A stretch of DNA of 64,000 bases from the NCBI GenBank assembly GCA_006386115.1, contig VFIW01000051.1, positions 124,001-188,000 of the forward strand, written 5' to 3'. This DNA is from Globisporangium splendens. Its lineage: Eukaryota; Oomycota; Peronosporomycetes; Pythiales; Pythiaceae. The position numbers and the translations under genes were made by a program. Shown one piece after another: positions 44,343 through 56,188 of this stretch (position 1 is its first letter; each line of letters starts with the position of its first letter). The notes beneath the pieces are model-generated. The model had not been told where the DNA came from, ran no database searches, and saw nothing but the letters and a program-made list of their open reading frames with translations.

Positions 44343-44793
44343 GAGCTTCTTTCTCTTTGTTTCTTCTGATATGTTGCTGTGTAAAAATGGTGCGATCTTT
44401 TTCGGTAGCTGCTGATGGAAGCGTCACGCATTTCGAGAGGTGGTGGGTGCTGATAATGACCTTTAGTAACAAGTAGTGAGGTTTTCATGAGGATAATCAG
44501 TTTATTGATCGTGTAAGCAGGCGTTTATTTATGTATAGGGGTTCTGATTGTGCAGAGCAAACCGAAACTGATTCAGCACACGCACTCATTTTCAAAGGCG
44601 ATCCGAAGGGTCTACTCAGTCGCATAACTACCAAAAGGAGTGAAGTTGTTTATATAGAGGTTTTAAATGCTGTATTTAAGCGTCAAGATGCTTTACAGAG
44701 GGCTTCTGTGGACTCAGGTTCCTCTTTGAGAAGCAGAAAAGCAGAAAAGCAAAAAAGGCAAAAAGCAAAGACAAGCGAGACAGCGACTTCATC
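44343..44793. promoter_or_regulatory. Divergent promoter region
   Basis: About 450 bases between the kinase start (minus) and the COMMD start (plus). AT-rich, without recognised sites. The Lys-rich open frame across it is a chance frame. Confidence 0.45.
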
Positions 44794-45643
44794 ATGACTG
44801 CGTGAGTGTCCATCGCCCTGCGAATAGAACTAGGAGCGGACACACGCGCCTGCGCGTGCACAAGTGCATGCGATCGTGAGATCCAACCACCTCCCTGACA
44901 TGTTGGTTGTGTTGTGTATTGCGCAGCGCTGCACCGTCGACGAGTAGTGTCCTGAACCGCGTGGTGCGCGGCAAGCTCCCACACGTGCTCACGCACATCA
45001 TCGACAAGCTCACGGCAAATGTGAGTGCGGCGTGTATTCGAAAACGAGGGGGCTGTGCACAATGGATATGCGCATTAACGAGACTCGCTACTCATATCTT
45101 TCTACTGCAAAACAGGACTCCGAGGTGTTCTCAGCGCAAGAGACGCAGCAGTTGCAGGAGATGCTGTCGTTCTCAAAGGACGACATTGACGCCATGGTGG
45201 CGCTCGTTCAAGATGTGTTCCTGGACGCCACGCGGTTCGGTAAAGTGGATCGCCATGCGCTGCTGACCCACGAGGGAGTGGATCCCGACGTCGTCGCGAT
45301 GCTCGAGAAGGTCTGGCGCAAGAAAGGCAAGGCTCTTCTCGCCAGCGAACCGTTCGCTGGTGGCAAGCACCCGATGGATCTAGCCAACGTGTCGGTGTTG
45401 CGCGCCACAGAGTGGCGATTGCACCTGGAAATGGGCCAAAGCAAACTCCGTGGTCACACGACCCCGACGGCCATTTTCCAAGTGGAGCTTGCTGCAGGTG
45501 CTGCAAACGCAAAGGGCGATGAAGCAGTGGTCCAGAAGGACGAGAAAGTCGATTTGGAGATGAATCACGACGAGCTGCGCGCGTTTTTCCACGAGCTCAA
45601 CGCGATCCAAGCGCATCTCGACCGTCACGCGCATGCTGCCTGA
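44794..45643 (+). CDS. COMM domain-containing protein (COMMD10-like)
   Basis: Exons: 44794-44801 (only 8 coding bases), 44927-45020 and 45116-45643, 209 residues. The N-terminal alpha-helical half includes FSAQETQQLQEMLSFSKDDIDAMV and KVWRKKGKAL, the usual globular part of COMMD proteins. The C-terminal COMM domain starts with the conserved Trp in LRATEWRLHLEMGQSKL and ends in LEMNHDELRAFFHELNAIQAHLD. COMMD proteins form the Commander complex, which recycles membrane proteins from endosomes. The match is best to COMMD10, but orthology was not tested. The tiny first exon (ATG ACT GC) with donor GTGAGT is easy to miss in automatic annotation. Confidence 0.85.
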
Positions 45644-45908
45644 GCCTGAGTTTGCTTTCCTTCCATGATGTTAACTTAAGTGGGAACTACAATTTCTAAC
45701 TGCAGTACCGAAACATCTCTTTCATTGAATAATTTGCTAGTGTGGTACCGGTACATTCCTAATAATGAATAGTTTGCTAATTGTTGAACCTCTGAAAAGT
45801 CGATTTAAAGAGGTAGCTTTGCATTTAGAAATTGTATCGCAGTTTCTAAACTGGGCAAAATGGGCACGTGCCACCTCGTTCTTTGACCAAAAGTGAAGAG
45901 ACCGAAAA

Positions 45909-47168
45909 ATGGCAGCCGAGGGAATGATCGCGTCGCGCGGGTACTACAGCGTCGAGAATGGGTCGCAGCTGCTGCTGACCGAGCTCTACGGCAGCGCCTC
46001 AGGCGCCAGCAGCAGCGTCGACGCGCAGTTCGAGTACTTGGGCGACTCGCGCCGCGAGAACGGCGTCGAAGCCAAGGCGGACGAGGTGGCGTTCAAGGGC
46101 ATCCGCATGCGCGACTGGATCATCGGCGCCAACAAGACGCACATCACGCCGCTCGACGACATGGACAAGTACCGTATTGCTTGCATATATGCTAATGCTA
46201 TATGCGCGCATATTGGATTCGAATTGCTGTGACTAACGCAGTGTTAACATGACCTTGATCGGTTGCTTACTATTGACAGGATCGCTGAAGAAGCCAAGCT
46301 GACGCCTCCCGAGATGGTGTTTGGCAACAACCAGCTGCTCTTTTACCACGAGCCAACGGGCGTGTGCTACAACTTTTTGGCAGTAGAGGCGCTCAAGGGT
46401 GCGCATTTCCCGCCGCCGCAGAGCAACCAGGCTGCCGATATCGTCGCGGCGCAGCAGCAGCAGCTCAAGGTGTCGATCGCCAAGCACAACACCAACAAGT
46501 GCGCTATCTTGTCTTAAGATTTCCGTTCTTATACATGGGGGTACACTTACGTTAGTGACGCGTTTTGCTGGTGCTTTGCAGAGAAGAGGTGAAAGAATTG
46601 GACATTTCGTACGACTGGACGTACACGACGGACTACAAGGGCACGCTCCAGCGCCTGGTGCGCTCGGCGGACGCGTCGTTCACGCGCACTGAAGACGTGA
46701 AGATCGAGCCCACGCAGGAGCGCATTAACATGGAGAAGTTGAAGGAGCGCGAGCCGATCCTCTGGTTCGAGGACGTCGCGCTCTACGAAGACGAGCTCCA
46801 CGACCACGGCGTGTCGGCCATGTCGATCAAAGTGGTACGTTGTTGTTCTGTTTGGGTTCTGAGGCGTGGGTGACCCCAAGACTGACAGAATCGGTTTCCT
46901 GCAGCGCGTGATGCCGTCGGGGTTCTACGTGCTGGCGCGGTATTGGATGCGTCTCGACCACGTCGTCGTGCGGCTCCACGAGACGCGGCTTCACCATTTG
47001 TTTGGCACGGACCACTTCATCCGCGAGTACACGCGGAAGGAAGAGTCCTTTGACGCCATTTTCGCTGCGGGCCACACGAAGAGCATGGCCAACTACACCA
47101 ACATTGACACCTTCCAGCACCTGCTGCCTGTGCGCGAAGCCGTGTTCGAAAAAGTCACGATCCAGTGA
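45909..47168 (+). CDS. TIP41-like protein (PP2A regulator)
   Basis: Exons: 45909-46168, 46280-46498, 46582-46834 and 46905-47168, 331 residues. The core is nearly diagnostic: DISYDWTYTTDYKGTL, then EREPILWFEDVALYEDELHDHG, RVMPSGFYVLARYWMRLD and VRLHETRL. TIP41 (TIPRL) binds the catalytic subunits of PP2A-type phosphatases and acts in TOR signalling. The N-terminal 80 residues are less conserved; WIIGANKTHITPLDDMDK matches the start of the fold. For the first intron I chose GTACCG at 46169, because the nearby GTATTG would shift the frame. Spacing of 265 bases to the COMMD gene upstream, on the same strand. Confidence 0.94.
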
Positions 47169-47895
47169 GTTATGTGTGAATGGCTGGTGGCCATCGCTAC
47201 GAGGGAAAAGCAATGAGGTGTCTACGTGAATGTGCTGCATGAAGAAGTTGGAGGAAGAGAGCGAGGGAGCTCAAGTGGCTGCATCCACACATATAAGCTG
47301 GAAATCGATGTTGCCTGTTTTGCATACACGGGTTTGTGAAGTTGCTTTAGGATATTATGGTACATTCTGTTAAAGAGCATTCTCATTTACGGGTTAATCC
47401 GTAACGAAGAGCATGACCTTTCGCAGCTAGCAACATACATTCTGCACTTTGACAAGCATGAATGTTGGTGCGTCATTATGGCTACCTTTGCGGTTCCTGC
47501 TTGTGCTGCTGCCAGGAACGTGCTTTGCTCCTCGTACGCGATGATCTCATGCGTCATTGAATGCGCAGCGCTCATCCGACGAGTGTCTTGGGACAACGAC
47601 GTGGCCAGTTGCTGAAAGATCTCGAGCGTTTGTTACTTTGCATGAAAACACGGTATCCGAAAATGTGTGTAGGGAGATCAACCGCAGGGTCAGCATCCAC
47701 GCGGTATTTCCCAGTTTGTGCGTTGCCGACATTTTCTCTTGATCGCTCTGAGTTTGTTGCGCGGATGTTTGGTTGTGGTCACTTTGTCAGTGCTCTGCGG
47801 CTGATATGCACTGGTTGAGAGCAGCAAAATGCCGTCCATCGGTTCGACACATGATATCTTGATTGTTCCCATACTGAAACTTGAATCGTCCTGCC
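47169..47895. other. Intergenic between two converging genes
   Basis: About 730 bases with the 3' ends of TIP41 (plus) and the PH-domain gene (minus). No protein or RNA gene was recognised. Confidence 0.5.
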
Positions 47896-50800
47896 TCACT
47901 GCGATGATAGTGCGTCAAGGAGTGCGCCAAAGCCGCTATCCGATCCTTCTCGTATGACCCACGTATGTCGATACTGGCTATCGGCTCCACCGTCGTCCTT
48001 CATGCCATCGGCGCGGATCTGAAACCAGCGAGAGGATTTGCCGCTGCCAAAGTCAAACTTCTGGATGTGGTACGTCTTCACGCGAAGCAGTGGCTCCGGG
48101 GTCATGGCTGTGCCACCATTGGCATCGCAGGTGTCGCCAAACTTCTCGACGTCGTCGGTATGGTGGAACGAGAACGCGCTGAAGACTGTGATGAGGAACT
48201 GACACGGGTTTGTCGGTGAGACCTCAATCTCAATCGAGTGGCCGCGTGCTTCCGCCGGTCGAATGATCACGAACGGGTTCCCTAGAAGACTGTGGATCAC
48301 GAGGTACGAGTCGCCACCACTAATTGTGCGCGCACAAGCCTGTGGCAGCGTGCTCACGGCACGCACGCGCTCTTCCTGGGCACTCGCAAAGCGCTTGATG
48401 TAGCTGTCGAGCACTTCGAATATGTTTTCCAAGCCACTGTTCTCGTCGCCGCCGCCGTACAGGATGTTGTTGATCAGGGACAGCTCGGGCAGGATATCGC
48501 GCAGCGTTTGTTCGAGCGAGATCGGCCGTGGTCGAGGCAGGAAGATCTGGCGGAACGTTGCACTATACTTTGTGAGAATCGTGAGGTAGTCGATTTTAGT
48601 GCGCGCGAGCGTGGCCTTCTTCCGGATCGCGAGCTGACCGTGCGGATGGATTTCCCAGAGCAATGGGTCCGTGTCGGCCAAGTACTTGACGCTTCCAAAG
48701 TGGTAGTACGCTGGCGCGCACCCAAAGGCGCTGATCCCAGCGTGTGGCTCACTGGCGGTTCCTCCATTTTGCTGACTATGATCGTCTGCATCGGCAGACG
48801 ACGCCGACGAGGATGGCGTCGTGCGTAGGCGATAGAACGGGACTTCCTTTTTCTTCCCCGGAGAAGCAAACGAGTGACTTGATGGCGCATAGAACGACGT
48901 GGACCCCGAGCCCGAGTTCACCGAGAGATTGCAGCAAAACGAAGCGCGATTGAGCGCCGTGACCCAGTCTGCGACAGCCCCTTCGGATTCCTGTGCGACG
49001 CGGAGAACGCACGACTTTCACCTACAGTTTCAGAAATACAACAATACAAGAGAGTTAGCAGGAGTAGACTCACTGAGAAGCATTCTCAACTCTGGTTGGG
49101 GTAAGAGGCTTACAATTGAACCTGCGGCGTCATGCGTGCCGAAAACTTGGTGAACTGCAGGCTATTGCTCGCACTGGACGTCGTGATGCTGAACGACATG
49201 GACTGGTCGCCTTTGCCGCGTAACACATGAGCGTGGTCCAAGGTGGTCGCACCGCGCGGCACTCCGTCAGTCTCGTTCGCGAAGTAGTACAAGCGATTGC
49301 CCTTGAGCTCAAAGTACCGCTGCTGCCAAGAATTGAGCCCCGTTTTCTTCTTGCGCCAGCCGGTTTTCTCAGGAGCACACCACGTGTCGTCGTCGCGGGG
49401 ATCGTTGCTGCCATTACTGCCGCAGCCACTTTGAATCGATTGTGCGACGCTCTCAGGCAGCGACGTTGTCGACAGCGTAAACCACGATAATGGCAGCGGC
49501 GCGACCACATCACCCTCTTCCTGCTCACATGGTGTTGCCAAGCCATCGTCTGGCGCGAAGTCGTCTTCGTCCGCGACGAGCGTACTCACCGAATTGCTGT
49601 CGCTGCGCTTTGCCTGATGTGCATTCGCTTGCAAGGACTGCAACCGAGACGAAATCACGACTGTGGGGACTTGATTGTTGTAGTCACTTTCCTCCCAATA
49701 CCCCAGTGTCGCTGACAAATTTCGATTGTGGCCACCTCCAGCTGAAGAAGCAGGAGTAGCGTGAGAATGTGAGAACTCCTCCAATGCGATCGCGTCGTCA
49801 ATTCGACGCGCGAGGGCGATGTGCTCGTCCTTGAGCTCGCCCGATCGCGTGAGTGGCAACGCAACGGTGATCGTCCACAATTACCGCCCAATCCACTGCA
49901 GTGAGATGTCAGGGTTGATTCGCGTCGTCATGGACGCGGTTGCAACGACATTCGTAATGCGCCTGACGAGTTCGGCGCCTTTATCCATGGTCCAGCACGT
50001 CAGGGAGCCTTTGAAGTAATTGTCTTCGACGTACCAGCGCTCGACTTGCGTCTGATGAGGCCACTTGAGCTCTCTGGAATAGAACTTTTTCGCGTCTTGT
50101 TGCAGCTGCTTTGCCGTGCTGTCATCTGATGGTGCTCCTTCAGCTTTCTGGCTGCTGGGAGTATCCATCGGAAGATCTCCATTGTTTGGGATCGTTTCCT
50201 TTGACGCTGGAGCCTCGAGACCGCTATGCAAATGCGCTTCAAGCTCGGCTTCGATACCAGCCACTGCTCCGTCCGGAACGCTGGCTGCAACACAACTACC
50301 GCCACGGTCCGCTGAAGGAGATGCGACTGATGTAGACGGCTTTGAAGCCGCTGTCGGACTCGGCGCTGAGAACCGTTCTTTGATCTTGAGGAACTGATCT
50401 TTCAGACTCGAGCAGTTCTCATGCAACAGCGACGACACTGGGATCGGTGGAAGCGAAAAGTCTCTCGCTAGCGTCCGCTGGTGGTGTTGTTCCTGCCTCG
50501 AGTCCGCATTATGATGAAGCGACCGAATGCTTTTGAGCATTCCGATGCTTTGCCGCGCACAAGTCTCGTCATTCCGTGGGCTACCTGGTGTTTTGCCAGT
50601 CTGCACAGCATACACAGCAACCAAGAATACACATGTGACCTCGGTATTTAAGTCCCCAGGTTTGCAAAGTGGTAGCTAGCATGACTCATGGCATACCTTC
50701 AGTGAGGAAGGCGAGCGTGGACTTGACGGCAAACTCTGTTTCTGGGCCAGGACCAGCTTGCTTTGTGCCATCGACTTGCCATCGCTGCTTGCTCGACAAG

Positions 50801-50996
50801 TAGGCGAACCGTCGTCTTTGCCGCAGTCCTTGCCGTATACTGGAGTATCCGAGTTTGCAGAAGCCGGAGCTGTTGAGATTGTGAGTGCGTTAATCGAGAA
50901 CGACGCACGCGTGGGAGTCGGCGGGGGTACATTTGTCATCGATTGCTTGCGCTGAAGGGAAAACATGCTGGTCGAGCGTACAGGCGTTGCTGTCAT
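47896..50996 (-). CDS. Protein with pterin-dehydratase-like and PH domains, with an internal TAA
   Basis: Exons (minus): 50996-50697, 50600-49122 and 49014-47896, 965 codons, with one TAA at 49883-49881. The first 330 residues are Ser/Pro-rich and disordered. Around the TAA (about 50050-49790) the pattern RWYVEDNYFKGSLTCWTMDKGAELVRRI ... INPDI ... ITVALPLTRSGELKDEHIALARRIDDA resembles pterin-4a-carbinolamine dehydratase (DCoH), but the catalytic His-His is not present. A clear PH domain follows: TGWRKKKTGLNSWQQRYFELKGNRLYYF, closing with SEGAVADWVTALNRA in exon 3. The last 370 residues match no family I know. No frame-consistent intron removes the TAA, so it may be a mutation, a sequencing error or an unseen splice. 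The exon 2/3 junction (GTTCAA donor) is uncertain. Confidence 0.55.
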
Positions 50997-51809
50997 TCGT
51001 GGTGAGGGACAGGCGACTTTGTGATTTCTCTATCTTGATTTGTATGCCGGACTTCAGATTTCCACGCTGGTCATTCCTTGGGACCAGACTTTGGGATCGA
51101 GGTGGCAAACAAGGTAGCAGTGGCTTCCAATCGATCGAGTCCACCAGAGTACCTTAGCTGTCAGGTTCTCGAGTGATACTCAATCCTTGCGCTACGCAGC
51201 CTACTGCAAAAGGAACGACGACAAAAGCTGCAGATCAGACCCACACGCAGACCAGGCAAGCACAGGAACAAGCTAAAGCAAGCACCACTAACGCTACGAC
51301 AATATTGACAAAAATGTGCCTCAGACACACCGTTTCTGGTCTTGAGTGCATCTATTTTCGATCGTCCTCGCGAAGCACAAGCAATAAATAGACCTGGGAA
51401 AGCTGAAATAGCCTCAGCTTGCATGCGTGAATGGCGCACCAGATTCGCTCGCTGTCTTGTTCTCCTCTTGTTCCAGCTACATCGTCGCGTCAGATGCGCA
51501 ACTTGGAAGCAGCAGCGTTGACGCTGTGCGTGTTAATTTGCTTGTGCGCGTTGTCACACTGTGGGTTCGTTCGATTCAGCCACAAGAACATTGGCTGTGA
51601 GCACCCAACCACTCCGACTTATACACGCAATGTACCACTCACAACGCTGGCTTGGGGATAAATAAAGCAAAACTTCTACACTGACGTTCTTTATCCTGGA
51701 CGGTTCGCTGGCTTGCACTGCACAACTGAGGGTAATCGCTCGATTGCGAGTTTGTTGCGTCGTTTTTTTTCACAACAGAGTTGTCCATATGCCTTCACGC
51801 CTCCCTCTG
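50997..51809. other. Intergenic; one doubtful small secreted ORF
   Basis: About 810 bases upstream of the PH-domain gene and downstream of the next minus gene. A plus-strand frame from ATG 51494 to 51661 encodes 55 residues with a signal-peptide-like start (MRNLEAAALTLCVLICLCAL); there is no other support. Nothing else was recognised. Confidence 0.35.
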
Positions 51810-53051
51810 CTATCTCTTTGAAAGACGCGCTTTTGCCAGCAGCACAAACTGCTGCTGCAACTTGTCACTGAGTTCACCGGCTAGTTGCTCTTTTAAAACG
51901 ACAGCTTCCCGTGCATCGATCTCCATTGCGTTCTCTGGATCAACATTGCCGTCAGACCTTTTCTCCCCTTGTGGTGCCTGGTCGTCATCGCCCCGCTGCA
52001 GCTCTGTCAAGTATCGCTGGACGAGTCGCAGCAGCGCTTCTCTCTGACTCTGAGCGGCTTCTTGCTCCAGCACGTCGCGCAGCAAGACTCGTAGCAGCTC
52101 GTCCTGCTTTTCCTGGATCTTCTCCGCCAACACTTCCTCACGAAGCACGGGCTAATAAAGCAAACAACACCATATGCAATGCATTAGGGACACTAGCCTG
52201 GCAGATAGACAACGAAAAAAGCGTACCCGCAGTTTGTCAAGTAGCCCTTTCTTGGACTTTTTGCCCTTGTGGTCGCGCGAGTCCTTGACGATGAGCTTGC
52301 GTGCGTGCACCTCGACCACGAGTTCGCGCATCGTGAGCTGCTTGAGCGGCTTGCCGGCGCCTGTCGCCGAGAACTTGGCGCACAAATCGCGCTCCACCAC
52401 CTTGATCGCGCGCGTCTCACTCTCGGGGATGACGGGGATCGCGATCCCTCTTTGCTGCGCGATCTCGGCCAGCTCCTCGAACTCTAGCGAGTCGACGTAT
52501 GCCTCGATAGTGAAGAAGCGGCGACCAAACACGTAGCCTTCGTTCACACGGCCATCGAGCTCTTTCTTTGTGAGCTGCACGCGTTCCAGTGTAATGGCTT
52601 CATCGTACGTCGCTGTGCTTGATGCTGGTATCACTACTGTAGAGTCCGTATCTGCATTCTCAACCATTGTCTGCGCCACCAAGAGCTCCGCAAGCTCCAG
52701 CTGCGTCTGCAAGGACAGCAGCTCGTTGCTACTGGCGTCACCATCTACATCAGACGCTGGCGGAGCGAGCCCAAGTGCATACAGCGCTGCGCGCATCTCC
52801 TTCGCGTACTCCTGTTGCAGCAGCGACAGCAACGTGGCGTTGGTGGCATCAGGCGTCCACGTGATGCCTCGCGCCTTGCACTCCAGCTGCAGACTCTGCA
52901 GCGATGTCGATGATGCGGCCATTGCGTCAGCACCAAGAGCACGTCGCCCTACACCTGCGAGACGCACGACGGGCGCCTTCTCCGCGTCGTACTCGATGTA
53001 GCGCGAGCCGCGGAAGCGCACGCGCTTGGTCGCTCCTGCGGCATCCGCCAT
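51810..53051 (-). CDS. Unknown conserved-looking coiled-coil protein
   Basis: Two exons: 53051-52227 and 52151-51810, 388 residues, joined by an intron with donor GTACGC and acceptor TTAG. The N-terminus is basic (TKRVRFRGSRYIEYDAEKAPVVRL). A helical, Leu-rich middle follows, then a segment rich in charged residues (TIEAYVDSLEFEELAEIAQQRGIAIPVIPE). A Lys-rich cluster (KGKKSKKGLLDKLR) lies just before the intron. Exon 2 is almost entirely coiled coil (LREEVLAEKIQEKQDELLRVLL and later LSDKLQQQFVLL). No catalytic motif or named domain was recognised. Even base composition and the clean intron suggest a real gene. Confidence 0.7.
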
Positions 53052-53240
53052 GTTGTCTGAATATGTGAGAGGTTACGCTTGCTTGTGTATCCGGGTTACG
53101 CTGTTTCAATGGTGGGGTTTGATTGGCTGTTTTTCAAATTTGAAAAGAAGCGAAACTAACAGTAAAATACAGATACATTTCACGCGCGCAAAATTTGGAG
53201 TTTTGTTACTTTCCGAGGTTTCTCATTGTTTGTGGGTACT

Positions 53241-56188
53241 TTAGTAACTATAATACATCTTGAGGTACTTTTGTTTCAGCTTCAAAGACTGAACTCGATG
53301 CACCTGTTCACTCGATCCCTTTGCGAGAAACTTCCCAACTAGATCCGATAGATGCGAGCTCGGGATGTCTGGGTGCCATGAAAAGAGCTCGTGGAACCTC
53401 GCAGCATTTGCGATCACAGGCACACGCACCATGCGCTCGTACTTTGCGGGCGAACGGTGCACCTCCATCACAAACGCAGCATCGCAAAGCGGTCGCAGTC
53501 GACGAAACTCTCTGGATTGAACACCTCCGCGACAGACTCGGAGTGGCCAAAGTAGATCGGGATGCTGTCGGCGGGAAACGCGTTCACGAGCTTCTCGGTC
53601 ACGTACCCGGGACGCTGTCCGTTCTCGAACGCGATCACAAACTAGTACTGCGAGTAGAGCTGCACCACGTCGTCGTTGTACCAGGTGGCACTTCGCCCCG
53701 TCCATCGTTTCACGTTCGGTGCTCTCGATGAGCCTTGGCACACGCCCAGAGCATCCACAGGCTCCATCGCATTCAGCAGATCGAACATGTACTCTCGTTG
53801 CGGCCGATCACAGCGCGCGTGCATGTAGGCGCAGAACTTGCGATGTTGAAGTTGCCTTCGTGGTTCTTCTAGAAGGCTGCTGTTGGTGAGCAGAAGCAAT
53901 GGACTCTGGATGAGTCGCTCGCCAAACGACAGACTCGCCACCGGGGTGTAGATGTGTTTGCGCCGAGGGACGTGAGCGACTGTCGAGATGAGCAGCACGT
54001 TTTCATCGAGACCGTCGACGTCCCAGGCTTCTCCGGACATCATGATGAGCGACGACGTACTCTTATACTTCTGGGCATAGCCTGCTGCTGCTTGTCGACA
54101 CGGAGGGTCCCATCCTGACCCGCAGCTGCCGCCTAAGATCAAGGATACAACAACGTCGGGGGCTATACCCTGGTGCTCTGGATGCTGGTGGAATGTCGTG
54201 TCGTCCACGACAAATACAGGGTTGTGCGTGTAGACCGAGGCAAAGAGGCATTCAAGAAATGTCTTTGAGAACATGGCATTGCGGGAGTACACGACGATCT
54301 TTGCTGCTGGAGCTGGGACCAGATGCGTAGCTTCCGGTCTGAAGAGCTGGAGGTTATGAGTCCACAAGCCGAGGAACGCGGGATTGATCTCGCGGTTCTC
54401 CGTCGTGTGATTCAAAGCCACGACCATGCTGTTGTACACCTTCGGGGAGACGTCGCTGCCGCAGTTGAACTTCGGCACCACTGACGGTTGCACGTGCTCG
54501 CAGACGACAGCAACGTGCTGCTCCACGCTCTCTCGGGATGGCGCATGCGCAAACTCGATGCTGCCTGCGTTGCCGATCGTGAAAGTCGTCTTCACTTGCA
54601 AACCAGCGGCATTCACGGCGATCTTCGTAGCGACTGTGAACTTGCGTTGTGTCTCGCGAGCACGAAATGAAGGCTCAGTTTTCAGCCACGTCGTCATATC
54701 AGCGCCTCGGCAAAACGGAGCATTCGCTTGGGGGTTGGCGCGGATGATGCGGATCGCGCTCGGACTCAGGTCTGCAAGCGAGATGAGACCTTCCGTGCAC
54801 GAGGTATCGCGCAGGTTTTGAAAATGTTTCGCGTGCTCGGGGTGAACTTGCAGCGCCAGCAGCCAGAGCGCGATCGAGATATCGTCCAGGGCTGCGAGAC
54901 CGCGCAGCTCGTCGCTACTGTCAGCGATGAACGCGGCGCAATCCATCGACATGAAGTAGTACGGCCCAAACGCAAACGGCGGGAGCTCACTCACCGGGTA
55001 CTGCTCTTCCGGGAGGTAGTTCTTGTGCGCGGGGCTGCGCATGGGGTACATCGGCGCCATAACCTGTTTGGTCCAGACTTGACCCGCGCACACGTGAGTC
55101 CGAGGTCCGTGCACTCGAAGTGCGTGCACGAGCTGGTCTGTTCGCAGGTAGATGTCGTCGTCCGCGACCATCATGTACTGCGCAGTCGGGAATTGTGTCA
55201 CGACAAAGTGCACGAACGCCTTTACCTTGTCGATCAGAGCAAAGTACGAATCTTGGCACGCGAGTTCGTGCGTCAGCAGACCGCCGTAAGTGTGTTTCTC
55301 CTTCTCAATCGCGCTCAATAGTTCGACGCTGCTGTCTGCTGCTGCTTCTGGATGAGGATCACTATTCGATAGCACTGACTGGCATTCGACAAGCAGGAGC
55401 TTGGCGTGTTTTGGGAACACTGATGCACTCGCCCAGGTGCTTCGGATAGCCTGGCGCTGGGCAAAGCCACTAATCACGCTCGTTTTGACTCCGACCAGGA
55501 GGATTAGCGGGTCTGGGGGAGTTTGCTGAAATGATGTCCGAGCGTCTTGTATCACGTCACCTTGCCAATCGACGTGTGCTTCTTCGATATTATTGTGGCT
55601 CGCAGCCCACGCGAGCAGATCCTGCTCTTCTGGTAGCGCATAAGCCTCACGTTCCTGCTCTTTGCGTCGCTGCACATAGCGATTATACTCCGGCAGCGTA
55701 AGAATCGTGAACGCGATGGCGTCAGGCTCGTTCGAACGCGTGCCTTGCTCTCTATCAGTCAAGAATGCGACCGCAGTGTAGTTTCCAGCAGGTAGCTCGG
55801 GAAACTCGGGCGGTGTCTGTATCATCGGTTGACACTGGATCCACTTGTGGTCCACCTCGATACACAGCAGTGCGCTGGCAGTTTGGCATTGGAAATCTGC
55901 GAAATCGACCGATGTGAACTCGCAGCGAAAGGCGACGGGGTTGACGTTCACGGAGCCGTCGAGTGGGTACCGAATGCGCGGCCATCGCAGGCGAGGGCTT
56001 GAGGCATTAGAGACATAAGCAGAACCCTCATTTTGGTGGAGTTTGGAAAGCTGGGAGAGTTCAACATGGTGCCTCGGAGGAGCATCCAGATGATTGGAGG
56101 TCGACGGCGCCACCGTAGCGGCTACGAAGTGAGTAGCGCCCTGACCATGCAGCACCAATAGCAGGCCGACGAGTGCAAGCAGCAGCAT
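53241..56188 (-). pseudogene. GT31/GT10-type double glycosyltransferase, with lesions
   Basis: The start is at ATG 56188, giving a signal/anchor helix (MLLLALVGLLLVLHG), as in Golgi type II enzymes. Residues 230-480 resemble the GT31 beta-1,3-glycosyltransferase fold: QRQAIRSTWA, a helical DKVKAFVHFVV segment, VADDDIYLRTD (the DxD metal motif) and FAFGPYYFMS. The second half matches GT10 alpha-1,3-fucosyltransferases: FCAYMHARCDRPQREYMFDLL, then FENG...GYVTEKL...PIYFGH and FSWHPDI. A TAG (53644-53642) falls just before the GT10 core, and a one-base frameshift follows near 53500; beyond it the frame continues to a TAA at 53243-53241. Because the frames around both lesions still look coding, these are either recent mutations or sequence errors. 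If intact, the enzyme would add two sugars in sequence (inference). Confidence 0.7.

Noticed and set aside
46160..46180. GTATTG at 46174 as donor of the first TIP41 intron
   Set aside because: It leaves the wrong phase for the next exon; GTACCG at 46169 restores the frame exactly.
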